The notes: generated by a model from the sequence alone, not told the origin. A stretch of 64,000 nt of DNA from Rhyacophila brunnea (GCA_022495005.1 JAGYXB010000283.1:459501-523500); one strand, 5' to 3'. Shown: positions 20,761-33,250, counted from the stretch's first letter. A program made the numbers and translations.

Positions 20761-22704
20761 TATCGTCGCTATAGGATTTGTTTCCCGAATAGACCAAATG
20801 TAAATTTTTCAGGAGACGAAAAACAAATTTCATTGTCGTATATTGAAATATCAGTAGATGTATCAATCATTCTTTCTACACTGTATGATTGCAACATTAT
20901 CTAAGAATAGATTCCATGAATAATATACTGGTATAAATCAGTAAATGCACAGAAAATGCGTTTTATTTACAAGTACTCGTTGTGGATATTCGGGAAATTT
21001 TTAGCGCTCTCTCAGAATAATGGATATTCGGGACAAAACATGGACGTTCGGGACTTAAGACCGTAGCGTATTGCTGCACGGCCCACGGATTACTGAGTGG
21101 TTAAAAAGTACGCACCTCAAATGTTATATTTATTTACACGATAATTGGTAATGATTACTTTTACTATTTAAATACCTAATGATCGTAATAACCCAAGTTC
21201 GTAGGTAATAATAACATGCGGCATTCGCTTTTTTCGGTTTTTTTCGTAATAAGTAATAAAATAGTTTTTAATAATCTTTTTTTTTATTCAACGAATAATT
21301 CACAAGATTTAAGAATGTACCATTCTAATTATTGAACATACATAATTTTGAAAATCACTTCTGAGAAAATATATTAAAACCAATAGAAAAAATCTTTTTG
21401 AAAAAAGTAAGACACCCGGCAGGAATCGTCCCTGCATCTCCTGGGTTTACGACCAAGTCCACGAATTATCCACTATGCTACGAGGTGACATACTTATGAC
21501 GACAAACTTTAACTATTGGCCTGTTAATACCTGCTCATCAGTATTCTTCAAAATCAAGTGACTATTGGCGATCGGTTTTTGTTTATTAAATAAAAGTAGG
21601 TATCTACTACTTCAATTACTAACCGACGTCACGGATTTCTCCAATATTTTATGATGGTACTTACTTGTACTTGCTAACAATTTTATATTAATACTTTTTC
21701 AAAAAAAAAAAAAAAACTATGTAAGTATATATATCTGTATATTATTATACCTATATATTTCTATAATTAACAATTAAACTTATTACAAACCACCAAATAA
21801 ATATTATATATTTACTATTGGAATGACAACACAAAATAATAGCATCTATAAATTAATTACCATTGGCTGCTAATATTAGGTAGGTACCAATATCCTAAGT
21901 ATATAATATTCACCAAATAAATAGTTACTAACATACATATTAAATTAAATTAACTATCAGCGCATTCAAAAATAAATCATAGCATCGCCTTTATTGTCAT
22001 AGAAATACCTAGATTAAAAGTAAGATAAAGACAAACAATGTTTGATTAATAATAATTTGAAATAATAATTATTTTTTACGTCATAGTAGTTGCCGGGTCA
22101 TACTGTAGAATTCATATAACCGTTGGGATTTTGTGTCATTTATCAAAACAAAATGCAGTTATTTAGGTTAAAATACTCACTTCCATATTTTTACTATAAG
22201 TTCAGGGCAAACTGGTGATGTATCAGCTATAAACGATCTCTTCAAATTAGATGAATTCACTATTAAAACAATAGTAACTTTAAAAACAATATCAATAAGA
22301 CGAAATTTGAAAGAGGATTCCAGACGGCCGAAAAATATGAAAGTGGGCGTGATTGTTTTAGAGCTAGACAGCGTGAATGTGGGAGCGAGATGCACGGCGT
22401 CAGCGCGGTTTGATTGGCTAAAAGTCATATTCGGGAAATAAAAACTCAGCCAGAGATTTATTTCGACCGAAATTAACTTGGATATTCAGGTACGAATAGT
22501 TGGACATTCGGGAGAACAACACGGAGTAATTGTAACTTAACATGGCGTATTCGGGTTTTTCAAAAAAATATCTCTGTTCCTAGATAAAAATATATTGTTT
22601 TTATAAATGATTTCGGTAGAGTTCGATAAAAGAAATTGAACTGCATTAAAATGTCGATTTCGACAAAAATGGATATTCGGGAAACAAATCCTATAGCGAC
22701 GATA
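20761..22704. mobile_element. 1.9-kb TIR element with subterminal ATTCGGGA repeats
   Basis: TATCGTCGCTATAGGATTTG at 20761 continues to TTTCCCGAATA and is mirrored perfectly over about 31 bp at 22674-22704. TA ends suit a TA target. The word GGATATTCGGGA and close variants recur near 20988, 21021 and 21043 and again near 22427, 22480, 22501, 22545 and 22671, so both subterminal regions carry clusters of the motif found in the TIR itself. Such arrays usually bind transposase. The interior holds a SINE B copy and a minus-strand open stretch (22177-22428) without known motifs. Confidence 0.8.
21280..21560 (-). repeat. SINE B copy 5
   Basis: Best preserved family B copy: minus strand reads CGTAGCATAGTGGATAATTC (A box), GTAAACCCAGGAGATGCAGG, B box GGACGATTCCTGCC, then body TTTTTCAAAAAGATTTTTTC, TTCTCAGAAGTGATTTTCAA and end GAATTATTCGTTGAATAAA. 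Upstream of the A box, AATACTGATGAGCAGG and GGCCAATAGTTAAAGTTTG match the region 5' of copies 2 and 4, extending the repeat beyond the tRNA-like part. Confidence 0.82.
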
Positions 22705-23155
22705 TTATGAATGTTTATTTATTATATTCAATTTTCCCCTTAGTTATTAATAATGTTTTAAAGTTATACTTCTTTTGGCGCGTTTGGGAAAACAGATCAG
22801 AGTGTATTTTTGGCGTGTGACGGAAATTGCGCGCGCCGATGCAACACAATGTATTATTATGATTATTCATTACGATTTGAGGCTATATTTATGTAAGTAT
22901 TATATATGAGTAAAATTATATATTAATAAATAAATACATTTTGTGAATGTTGAGTTGGTAAATAATTCAAAGAATGGTATGTTGTAAATTTACAATATTT
23001 AGACACTTCAAACACTAAAATACATATTTTTACAGTTTATATAATATGCCTTGTCAATTTATTTATTAGCGGTTTATAATAATTGAAGACAATAATAATT
23101 ATTATGTTTCATCACATAAGCCAATATCACATTTCAGTTAAACCATTAAATAGGC
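22705..23155. other. No gene seen
   Basis: AT-rich. TTATACTTCTTTTGGCGCG near 22762 resembles 5452 and the end of repeat K. Confidence 0.4.
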
Positions 23156-23560
23156 TACGTTTTACTTTTGATTTGTAATAAGTTATTATTGTTAACGAAA
23201 ATAATTGTACAGTCATCTGTTTAAGCAAAAATGGTCGAAATAGCGGTTCGCTAAATTTTTCAAACACAGGTTTTGATATTTTTTTTTCCGAAGTGGGTAC
23301 ATTCTGCAATAATATTATTTATTCACATACATAATATTATTGCTGACGGTTCCTATGTCGATAAAATACCCTTGAGACCGAAATGAATATAATCATAATA
23401 ATACGCCAATAAAATTTCTGAATCGATTATAAACGCTGTATGGCAAAGATGAGTTTTTTGTTTTGTTACGCCAAATAAGTATAACTCCTTACGTGCTTAC
23501 ATAAGTATATAACTTATGTACATAAGTACACACCGATTTTTTTTTTTTTAATAAAATACG
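23156..23560 (-). repeat. Repeat K copy 1, carries a Helitron-ORF scrap
   Basis: Collinear with 44100-44515: ACTTTTGATTTGTAATAAG, CAGTCATCTGTTTAAG, TTTTTCAAACACAGGTTTTG, TTGAGACCGAAAT, then TTGTTACGCCAAA and CACACCGATTTTTTTT. At 23418-23462, read on the minus strand, it encodes the NSSLPYSG / NRFR piece also found in the broken Helitron-type gene at 6.9 kb. I infer a non-autonomous Helitron or a derivative. Confidence 0.55.
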
Positions 23561-23984
23561 TTTGAAATTAAATTTCAGACATCAGAATCTTTAGTTATGA
23601 GGCAAATGGTATGTAGATAGGTATATGTATTTAATAATGATTAAAAAGTAGATAAATATACACCTTTGTCATCAAAATTGGAAATACGTGTAAAAAATCC
23701 AGACAAGGCTTACTTCATATTTTGCTGAATATTTTTTTTGTATGACTGGCAACATTTTCCTCGTTTTATTTTTTCAACAATACGGTTGACGCAATTTTGA
23801 CTATAACGTGTTTTTTAAAAAATGCATGTTTTATGACATCAAAAAAATTCTCGACAAACCGTCATTTTTTGCACATTTGAATTTCATATAGATGTGTTTT
23901 TTATGAATTCTGTTATTTTTGGTGGCCATTTTTTTATGTTAAATCATTTTAGCTCTGTCCTTTGATGCGCTCACATATACAGAA

Positions 23985-26085
23985 TGTAGATTAACACAGA
24001 CAATAAACAATTTTTGTCGTTTAAACTGTTATTAACTTTTTACTTTGTGCACGATTAACAATCAAAACGTAGTTAAATAACACTTTCGATACTTTTTTTA
24101 ATACCTCGTTATTATATAACTGTAGTTTTTGCATATTAAACCACTATTATTAAGCATTCAGTGGGTCTATTTTTTACACATAGCGGTTATTGCCGTCTAT
24201 CAATGGAGTTTTATCATATTTATGTATTGAAGCGGTTAATTGTTATAATAACGTCACCCTAGAACAACAAGGTATCATCTGGCATTTATACCAAACTGAG
24301 ATATCGAGCTCCAAAGTTTTGAATATGAATAAAATCTTAACTATATGCAATGAAAATTGGCAGATATTATCAATACTATTATTATTGCATTATGTTTGTA
24401 TTTTCAAAGCATTGTATACTAAATATATCTGATATTATCTAATCCAGACATTAAAATTTTGTGATGGAACTTAATTGCTCTGAAAATCGAAAAAATCAGA
24501 GCAACAAAGTTCTATCTGATTATTAAACCTTTATGTTGTGAAAATATTTTGCTACAGGGCTTAATTATTGTGTTTAAAATAGAATTAAAATACCCTTTTC
24601 GATTAATTCTTTATTAGAACAACATTAAATTAAACATAGTTTATGAAAAATGACAGGACGTGGTATAAAAAAATGTTTCATAATACTGAGATTTAGAACA
24701 ATATTAATAGTTTATAAAATGACATGAAAGTATCTTCACTTTCAAGGTTTTTGTTGTTAGAATCCATATGATCCATGATGAACGCTCCAGTGTACTCACA
24801 TAACTTCACAGCTATGAAAAAAAAAGTTTTTATGATAATAGACTGGCATAAAAAAATAGTTTCACAAAACTATTATTACGAAACCTCTCAAATTACTCAA
24901 TTTTTAAATGAAACTTAATAAAGATATCATTGTATTGTCACTGCAGTGATTCATACAGTAATAATTAAATAGTTTATGAAAAGAGCTATTGCAACTATTA
25001 TTATTTAGTCAATATCATCGCCAACATCTATGTTTTTTCGCAAACAACATACTCTGCAACTTCTCCAAGTACTTCCACCTACCTGAATAATAAAAAGGAG
25101 AATATATATGAAATTATGACATATTCTAGAAACAATTTATTCAGATGTCATGTCAAATTTACAAAATATGAAAGAACAGCAAATAAATTAAGTAAGTACT
25201 CATTTGAAAAGAAACATAAGTACCCAAAATCCTCATCAATTGTAATATCATCAGACAGTACCTATAACTTGAAGATCGTTTATATTATCCAATAAATTGA
25301 GATTGTTGCTGAAAATAAAATAAATAGATAATAGAATTACTTATATTAAATTTGAAACAAAATAGAATAATTAATTGCAATACATGAATAACAAAAATAA
25401 TACATAACCTCAAACTTACCTTGTATTTAAAGCAACGATATTGTAGGTTGGTGAGGTATATTCGTAGTATTATCATCCTCTTAAATGTCCACAATACCCC
25501 TTTCACTTAAATTATTGCTCATCTTTATGTTATTTTTATTAAATTGTTGAAAAACGAAGCGCGAATATTTGAGAGAAACGTACTAGTTTGACAGCTGAAC
25601 GGAAATGAAACCATATTGCTCCAAAATTATTTTTTTTATAGCAAATGGTCCATAGTTGTTTTCAAATTTTAAATCGAACCATATTGTTCCAAAACAAATT
25701 ACCAGTGCATCTGATATAGAACTTAAATGCCCTGCTATATCATATACCATAAAGATTTTTAAAAATCTTGTAACACAGTTTTAAAGAGAAAATTATTATA
25801 AGAATTTTGGTACCAAAAAGTCAAAATTGACCAAAATGCCAGATGATACCTTATTGTTCTAGGGTGACGATAAGTCAACTGTCTAAAACTCTAAACTGTC
25901 AAAAAATGCTATGTTTTTTAATAGCCTCTCTCTTGGCTGTGTTAATTTTTAGAGCGAGATACACAGTTTTGACATTTTATATGGCTAAATTATTGTAACA
26001 ACTATAAAGCCTTAATAATAAATATGATAAACTATCATCGATAGCTGCCAATAACCACCTTGTGAATAGAACAGATCTTTTTGTG
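23985..26085. mobile_element. MITE M1 copy 3 (larger form), split by element E1
   Basis: 23985-24251 and 25870-26085 together match 13690-14396: AGATTAACACAGACAATAAA, CAATCAAAACGTAGTTAAAT, TTTTATCATATTTATGTATTG, then after the insert TAAACTGTCAAAAAATGC, GCGAGATACACAGTTTTGAC and the TIR CACCTTGTGAATAGAACAGA. Confidence 0.7.
24252..25869. mobile_element. 1.6-kb TIR element E1 nested in MITE M1, 4-bp TSD
   Basis: CGTCACCCTAGAACAACAAG at 24252 and its mirror at 25833-25869 form TIRs running through GGTATCATCTGGCATTT (about 35 bp, one mismatch). ATAA at 24248-24251 and 25870-25873 is a 4-bp TSD, and removing insert plus one ATAA restores alignment with the uninterrupted M1 at 13.9 kb. Interior is AT-rich. 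A short minus-strand stretch near 25025-25085 with clustered cysteines (SCRVCCLRK) might be the eroded end of a transposase, but this is not secure. Confidence 0.85.
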
Positions 26086-26699
26086 CCTATAAGGTTAAAA
26101 ATTAAGACTGTGTTGGCATTAGATGACTATTAGATATAATTAGCACGTTATTTAAATGTGGTAATTGAATGTTCCGCCGAGAATGAGATATTAAATACAT
26201 TTAATTATTTGTTGAATAAAAAAAATAGTTTATTATTATAGGTATATAATGTATACTAACTAACCAATTTTAAAAATAAGAATTATTTTAAAGATAAGAT
26301 ACGCATATCATAGTGGTCAGTATACACGGGCACTATATTGAGGGGCGTTGATTCGAATCCTGAAGTGTCGTAATTTTTCAACAAGACTTTTTCTAGTGTT
26401 TATATTTTTTCACTACTATACATTCATATAATAAACAACCAATCTAGGTTACAATTATTGTCCGGTGGCTCGATTCTGCAGAACCTTGAATCTTCACAGT
26501 GATCGAATGGATCTGTTTTGTTCTCTTGCCTCTCTCCGATTAAGTTGCTACAAAATTCACGACTAATTATATCTGGACGACGGGGTTTTATTATATTTTT
26601 CTTTTATAATATTGCATCTCTTCTATAGATACCTATATACTTTCTTATGTTTTTCTTTTATCTTTTTTCTATTTTCCTTATGATTATTACTTCGACCAT
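26086..26699. other. No gene; tRNA-like SINE scrap at 26300-26370
   Basis: CATATCATAGTGGTCAGTAT (A-box-like) and GTTGATTCGAATCCTGAAG (B box) are 40 bp apart and followed by AATTTTTCAACAAGACTTTTT, resembling the SINE B body; TTGTTGAATAAAAAAAATAG at 26210 resembles its end. Probably a diverged SINE B relative. Confidence 0.45.
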
Positions 26700-27345
26700 A
26701 TCCGCCCCTTAGTTGGAGCACATGGACACAACGAGGCGCCTCTAAGAATCCGTGTCGCTCGCCAGTCTCCTTGCATTGTTCCATGTCAAACCAGCATCCC
26801 GTAGCTCCGCCGTATACACTATATATATATATATATAGTATTTAGCAGCCTTCCAGGACGCCGGAATCCGGTTGGTTTGAAGAACAGGCAAGCCAGATTG
26901 AAGTTCTCTTCTGGCATCCGCAGCATGTGACCCAGCCAGGTCCAAAGTCACCTCTTCTCTCTCAGCGTGATGAGAGGCTGCTGGGTATGCTCTATTATCT
27001 CCTAGTTGCTACTAAAGTCATACGCACACCCAGTATCCGTCGCAAACATCTGTTTTCGAAGCACAGTATACGGTTGCTCTGAGCCTTAGTAAGGTGCCAA
27101 GATTCACTACCGCCAAGCAGCACCGTCAGAATGCAAGCGACGAATAAGCGGCATTTAATTTTGGCTGAGTAAAATAGTGAGTCCCAGACACTCCGCTTTG
27201 AGTTGAATGTTGCTCCAGCCATTCCCATTCGGATAGCGAGCTTTCTCAGCAAAATACCATCTCCCGTGATGTGTACCCCCAGGTATTTGAAGCTGTCGAT
27301 GCTCTCGATGCATTGCCCCTCGCTACGATTACTACTGGTTGGGTC
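26700..27345 (-). pseudogene. LINE T1 C-terminal fragment, copy a
   Basis: Minus strand: IESIDSFKYLGVHITGDGI, LAIRMGMAGATFNSKRSVWD, CRLFVACILTVLLGGSESWH, ENRCLRRILGVR, a frameshift, HAADARRELQ in the wrong frame, and finally VYTAELRDAGLTWNNARRLA. The block order matches the reverse-transcriptase tail of copy b at 47.8-48.5 kb. A (TA)n run (26818-26838) has expanded inside the former coding region. Missing: catalytic domain and start. 3' end near 26705 at the shared CATATCCGC-CCTTAG segment. Confidence 0.85.
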
Positions 27346-27359
27346 ATTTTTGTTCCCAT

Positions 27360-27740
27360 TCCACTCCTTATCTCCTCACCCACCTCCTAATCCCCAGTGT
27401 TATTGTCACCAGACAATCAATAATCAAATATTACGGGTGATAAGAGACGGTGTTACAAAGAACATTGAGTTGCATCTCAGCGAACGCGTGCAGGCTTCTG
27501 ATAGCTTTCCGTCGCTTAAGTGATTGACGCAATAGATACAGACTCATTCATAATCTATCATCATCATTCATACACCCTCACATATAAATCCATAAAACTT
27601 TCACAAAGTGCGTGAGTGTACGAATCGGGTGACCCAAAACAACGATACCGCCCGAGTGACTGTTGAAACCAGACCACGGAGCCATCAAAAATCATCACAA
27701 AGGTTAGTGTCAGGCATTCTGTTAAAGCTCAACCAACTAC
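27360..27740. repeat. Dispersed repeat Y, copy 2 (diverged)
   Basis: GCGAACGCGTGCAGGCTTCTG, then GTGCGTGAGTGTACGAA and GTTAGTGTCAGGCATTCTGTT correspond to GCGGACGCGTCCAGGCTTG, GTGCGTGAGTGTGTGAA and GTCAGTGTCTGTCATCCTGTT at 35.3-35.6 kb. Flanks the LINE T1 fragment. Confidence 0.5.
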
Positions 27741-28349
27741 TATTGTGTTTTTCTTTCTTTTTTTTTTAACCATTTTCACTCTCAAGTCTCAAATTATATT
27801 CTTTACAGCTGTACCTAAGATGTAATTTATAATTTAATTTGATTTATTATGCTTCTTGTATCCGCATGTTATAGTGATGATCACAAATTATTTTATTGTA
27901 TATTTATTAATTTGTTAAATAAAAAAATACTTTATCAAAAATTAAATAGATTTTCGGTTAAAATAATTGTTATATCGATATTTTCGAACTAACTGCATTA
28001 AATATAAGCTTTCAGCTCTCGTGATATGAAAATCCACAGTTCAACATATTGTAGGTTTTCCCTAAATAGTGGCAGCCTCGGACGAAGACTTTCGCGAAAT
28101 AGGCATTGTGCCATAATATGAGGCCAATGAAATATGCAATGTGTGTGAATGGTTTGGAAATAAACCGGAATATATTATTTGTATTTTTCATTTGAAAAGT
28201 ATTCCATGCATATAAAATTGGATTTTATTTATAGAATTTACGAATATAGTATATTATTATTTAATCATGCGTTATGTAGTCGCAGGTTGTCAATCCTTAA
28301 ATGCATGGTACCAACTCTTTAATGTAGGTAAATAATAGTTTTATAATCA
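27741..28349. other. No gene seen
   Basis: AT-rich, nothing recognised. Confidence 0.4.
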
Positions 28350-28840
28350 ATCATATTTAACGTCTTTATTAGGTCGTATTCTTGTTTGTCCGGTGGTTGT
28401 TGATCTAGTACAAATCTAGCAATCGATTTTTAACTAACTTCTCGACTAGTTAGACATTTGAAACTTTTAGAATATATCAGAACACGGTGCCAATGCATTT
28501 TTTTAATAATTTTAGCCATCTTTAAGTAGAATTGAATTCAATTTCAGTTAATTCTGTTTTGTATGAAAAGTTATTTCGGAAGAAATCCGTAAAAAGTAAA
28601 ACACTATTATTGGTTGTTAGGGGTCTGGGGTCCTAGCAGCTAAATTATTAATATAACTATGGGAATCAATTTGAAATGTCAAAATGACATTTAAGTATTC
28701 TATATTTATTCAGTATTTCTATCAAATACAATTTTTTTGATCGGTTAAGCTAGTCAAGTCAAGTTTGTATGATTCAACAGAAAATTTAAAAACGTTGTAT
28801 ATAAAAATTTCTTTTTATCTTGTAATTATTTCCTAAATTA
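28350..28840 (+). repeat. Repeat Q copy 3
   Basis: CGTCTTTATTAGGTCGTATTC ... GTTATTTCGGAAGAAATCCG ... AAGCTAGTCAAGTCAAGTTT ... AACGTTGTATATAAAAA. Abuts the L segment, the same Q-L order as at 49.8-50.7 kb. Confidence 0.72.
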
Positions 28841-28842
28841 TA

Positions 28843-28998
28843 ATGGGTAGATATTATTTTGATAGTATAAATAGCGAATATTAATTTATCGGAGAAGTCA
28901 CTCGAATCTAAGTACCTGGTTCATTACTATCTCAGTCTATGTACTGTCAGTTTATTTATAATATTGTACTGATTGTACCCTTGTACTTTGTCACCATA
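28843..28998 (+). promoter_or_regulatory. LTR-like segment L, copy 1, with TATAAATAG
   Basis: TAATGGGTAGATATTATTTTG is followed by TATAAATAGCGAA, CACTCGAATCTAAGTA, CTCAGTCTATGTACTGTCAG and GTACCCTTGTACTTTG. Recurs at 46.65 kb and on the minus strand at 49.8-50.0 kb, where AATAAACTCTCACTTC follows. A TATA box, initiator-like CAGT and AATAAA in about 170 bp suggest a degraded LTR, but no internal retroelement genes are seen. Confidence 0.4.
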
Positions 28999-29035
28999 AA
29001 AAGTTCTCTTTATCTTGTAATTATTTTATCTGATA

Positions 29036-29330
29036 AAAACTATAACTAAAACTTGTCAGTAAAACAAAAAAAATATTTGTTTTCATTGAACTAAGACTTC
29101 ATATTATTGGTTAATTTTTTAAAATTCAATTAAAGTAATCCAAGCCATAGTAGCTAATAATCGATATTATATCTCAAATTATGCCATTGAACCATTCATT
29201 ATTTTAGGTATTTGGTTTAGGCAGGGATTAATGTATTTAAAAAAAAACTATCTAACACCATCTGTAATAATATGTATTCTTAATTTCATGAAAACAAATA
29301 AGTATGATTGATAAACTGTGCACTATTTTT
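29036..29330. repeat. MITE M3 relative (core only)
   Basis: TTTTCATTGAACTAAGACTTC, TTTAGGCAGGGATTAATG, CTAACACCATCTGTAATAAT and AAACAAATAAGTATGATTG parallel M3 copies a and b. Terminal GGGTGGAGG sequence is absent. Confidence 0.55.
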
Positions 29331-29735
29331 ATTGACATTAAAAATTGTAATAGATAGACAAACAAAAAAGAGCAATATTGAATATGGGTTAGAACGTTGA
29401 TTGAAAAGGCGAATATTTTAAAAGTATGCCTATAAACATAGTATAAATGTGTCGCTATATTTTAAAATCAGCTAAGTCCACCTTTACGTATTTTTGACTT
29501 TTTTGTGAATTGCTGAAGAACTACTGCTTTCTAACATTTCTGCATTATCAAAATGTGGAATTTATTAATTTTAAATATTCTATACTCGAAATAATATAAA
29601 CTTTCAGTTGTGACTGTGTATTTGAGAAAACAAAAAGCTGTTTTTCTCCTATTCATCTATTATGGACTTGGCTGATTTTGAAATCTAGCAACACAAATAA
29701 GCATTAAGTACCTATATAACATATTATATAATATA

Positions 29736-30152
29736 GGTGGTTCACAATAATTATCGATCGAGTCCATCAAAATGGATCCTGAGATATTTGGAGCTTAAGT
29801 TAAACTCCTTTTGTAAAATTCAGGAATGTTTTCACTATATTATATACTTTCCGTATTTTGAGAGTACATGGTTCAATTTAAATAAATAGTCAATACATAA
29901 AGTATATTCAGGCTTTATTAATATTAGCAAATTAATGTTAGCAAATACCTCATTACACTGCTGAAGGAACTGTCAAAATGGTGATGATTCACATTCAATT
30001 TGATGTCTTATCAATACTAATATATTGCCATTTATGCGGAAAATTGTAGAGCTATGATTGTGATATTAACACACAATATAGAAATCTGTTTTATCTAGCC
30101 ACGAATTTTATGAAAATTAAACTTGATCCATAAATATTGTAAACCACCCGTA
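29736..30152. mobile_element. ~415-bp MITE, imperfect TIRs
   Basis: GGTGGTTCACAATAATTATC at 29739 is mirrored by ATTGTAAACCACCC at 30138-30151, continuing with GATC-AGT. Non-coding. TSD unclear. Confidence 0.5.
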
Positions 30153-31904
30153 TGTACATTGTTGTAAAATTTGTTTTAATTTAAATAAAACCAGGTTCAG
30201 ACATGTTAATGTCTGAATTTTTATTATCTGACGATATTATTTAAATGTACAAAAATAAATGGCCAACAATCCAATTAGGTAATTAAGACATAAAGGAGTG
30301 TATTGTTCACGCTATTCTGACATATAAATATTTTAAATTATGTTTTTAGTACACGCAAAATATAAAACAAAGAATGATATATTATATAACTATCATTTTA
30401 TGATACGTGAGTAAACAAATAATGACAAATTGAATTTTATCTGTAGGGATTTAAAAAAACAGGTCATGTACACCGAAACATTATAACTACAGTATTATGA
30501 TAAATGTGAAATACAGTCTGAAAATATTATTATATTTTCCGCTGTAAATCATCCGCAAGTTCACCTTGTCCTACAGAGCTGGAAATTGGTTTAGAGCTTT
30601 TTGTTAAACTTTCGTAAAATCTTGAAAATAAAAGCTCAAAGCTCCGAGATATCGATCAACTTAAAAAGTGGGCCAACTATGATATTATGATGAAACGTGC
30701 CCTGTTATTTGGATGTTTGTAAGCTAGCCGGAAAAGTAGGCAGTACTTTACGCTAGGGTGGAGCTTTTCGTCGTTGACTGGGTAAATTTGTCAATACATT
30801 TTTTAATCACTTTTAAAACCAAGGTTTAAGGTTTTTAATGCATGTATGCGTGATAATTGGGCTCCTGTATGACTAAAACACCTGCGCATCTATTTTATAC
30901 ACAAGACTATTTTCAGCTCGCTACGGCAGCTATCTAGGGTAGGAAAGTATCAAAATATTAGCACTTACTCTAACATAGTTTTATTCATCGCTTCATCACG
31001 AAATACTGCACATTTCCATGTACATTCATCATAACAAGGCACTCCACGATTTCAGTCTAGCGATAAATACATGGCCTCCAGGTTTAACTAAATATGTTCA
31101 CTTACGATTTATTGCGAGCTGTCGTATCCACAAGAGGTCATCAAAATATGCTCGTGACTTAACAGTCATTTTATTAAGATGGTTAGTGTTCATTTATGTC
31201 ATCCACTCTCTTTTGTCATTTAAATATGTCACATCAGAATATTAAAACAAAAACTGAATACCCAAGATTGATAGGTACACCAATTTGTCTTGTACCATAG
31301 GTCTTCTGGTGATCACACGATTAGCGTGTCGTAGAATTCCGAGAAAAGCCAACTAGCTAAGCAAGCTGTCTAAGTCATAACTCTCAGTTATGAGGTCCTG
31401 ATGAAGAAGAAGAAGAAGTAATATCCACTTACCCAAATAATTTGTACCTTTTTGTTCCATCCCGTGGAAATAATGAAGAGAATTGGAGCAAGGGCGAAAC
31501 TTGCCCAATCGCAGTCGTAATCTCGAGAGCAGCGGTGCCAATTTAGCGTTTTTCTTGTCAAATCTGTCATTTTTCGATAGAAATTTAGCTTGCAAAAAAC
31601 GCATCTGGCTTGTGGCGTTTTTACTATCATTTTTTTATGTCTGAAAAGCTTTAAATGTGCTGGTAGTACTACGGTAGATATTTAGTTTATTTATTTTCAC
31701 GCGCATCAAATTTCTGACCATCAGATACCCACTTAATGACAGTAGGGAGGTAGGTACCTGTTTTAGTAGCGTGAGAAATAAAACAACATGATTGAACACT
31801 TGCAACAATATGAGCATTCATGGCCTTTCAGTGAAATGGTATCATATAATTTAATGTATGCTTAGTTCCTTGTTACTGTATTGTACTGTCCTTGTTCTGT
31901 CCGG
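30153..31904. other. No gene; half of MITE M1 and a (GAA)n tract
   Basis: 30887-30975 (CATCTATTTTATACACAAG, GGGTAGGAAAGTATCAAAAT, AGCACTTACTCTAACA) is one arm of MITE M1. (GAAGAA)n at 31400-31413 looks like a LINE/SINE 3' tail on the plus strand, but no LINE motif was found upstream. Several short open frames have no recognisable domain. Confidence 0.45.
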
Positions 31905-32290
31905 CACTTAAGGCTATACTTCAGTTGAGGCATGGTCTAAATATATCGTCGCTAGGCGATGCGCAGATTTTGGAAATGACGCGTGCCGAACTAAATATAA
32001 TTTGTCATAAAAATCCAACATGCGTTCATTTAATGTTATGTTTATTGTTATATTACAAATAATAATAGTATATTCATTGACATGTTTTCTTTTTTAAGTA
32101 CATACTTAAAGTTTTTTAGTGATCTTTACACGATTTAAGAATATTTTCATCCGACGCAATGACAAAACAAATCGACGTGCAGTCACGTCGACGGTCGGTC
32201 TCCGATTGACGAGTACTGGGAAATTTCGTTCCACATACTGTTCAAAATTATTTGCCGTTTCACTTATGAACGCTCTTAAGCGCAACACAA
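31905..32290. repeat. Dispersed repeat M, copy 2
   Basis: Collinear with 13006-13365 (TAAGGCTATACTTCAGTTGA to TTATTTGCCGTTTCACTTA), with extra sequence near 31975-31995 (GAAATGACGCGTGCCG). Confidence 0.7.
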
Positions 32291-32554
32291 TTTAGACATT
32301 TGTCCATATTTGGCATTTCACAAAATCTAGCGTTTTTTCTGCCAAATAGCTTATTTTCTTACACCGTCTCGCATGTTTTTGTCAGCGACAGTTGACAACA
32401 CTACTGAGGAGGGATCTTGTATCTAACAGCAGAAAAAGCGTAGAGGACTATCAAAAGCTTTTTCTTACATGTAAATATATCGATTTTAAAATATAAAATC
32501 ACCAACAAAAGTGATCTTTCCTTGTGAAGTGCATACGTTGTTTAAATTTGCTAA

Positions 32555-33247
32555 GAGCCCAATGCAGAACCGTCTGTCATAACTAAAATTTCCTTAGCAC
32601 AAAACACTATGCAGAAAGCTTGTCATAGTTATGATCGAGTTGTCTATAGTTCACCAGATCTTAAATAGCTTCGTTTGGTTTTTTTATTTAAAATCATACC
32701 ATACATAAAATTTCTCTTTTCCATAATTTAGGTAAATTATTTGGTAATTGTTAAACGTTGACAATAATATGACAACTGCACTTTATAAATGCAATAACTA
32801 TAAATGCACAATTAATATAAAATTATAATAATTTTATGTATCCCTTATCAGTCATTCATTATACGTGATTTCACAAGCCCGTAAGATATTTTTTTAACAT
32901 GGTAACACTAGCGTCAAGCGCAGAACAAAACCATTTATCGATTTTAAAATATCAATCTTCATATTTCATCGGGCTGAAGTACAATCAATAATACTAACAA
33001 TCAATATTCCACGGAAACGGATATAACAATATAGACGCGATTTGATTTCGACAACTGTCAGTGGTAAAGTGCACTGATTACTTACTGCTACTAGTTTTTA
33101 CTTTTTTTGTTTTACTTATTTGCTCTCAAAATGACAGTTCGTTATTTTATGGATATAGAAGGCAATGTGTTCATTTAATCTATAGTTACCACATGGTTTT
33201 CGGTTCCTTAAGGAAAAATTGGTAAGTACGAATTGTGCATTGGGCTC
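32555..33247. mobile_element. PIF/Harbinger-like MITE, 693 bp, TAA TSD
   Basis: GAGCCCAATGCA at 32555 is mirrored by TGCATTGGGCTC at 33236-33247. TAA at 32552-32554 and 33248-33250 is the 3-bp target duplication expected for PIF/Harbinger elements. A second, offset match (TTTCCTTA) lies inside both ends. No transposase. Confidence 0.75.
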
Positions 33248-33250
33248 TAA

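Noticed and set aside
22177..22428. Minus-strand 83-codon open frame starting with ATG and ending near a GTGAGT donor-like site
   Set aside because: No recognisable domain, lies inside a TIR element, and its first part looks like promoter-type sequence. Could be a first exon of a lost transposase, but not supportable.
24252..25869. Classification of E1 as piggyBac because of CCCTAG ends and a cysteine cluster
   Set aside because: piggyBac requires TTAA duplication. The flanks are ATAA, and the TIR extends outward beyond CCCTAG.
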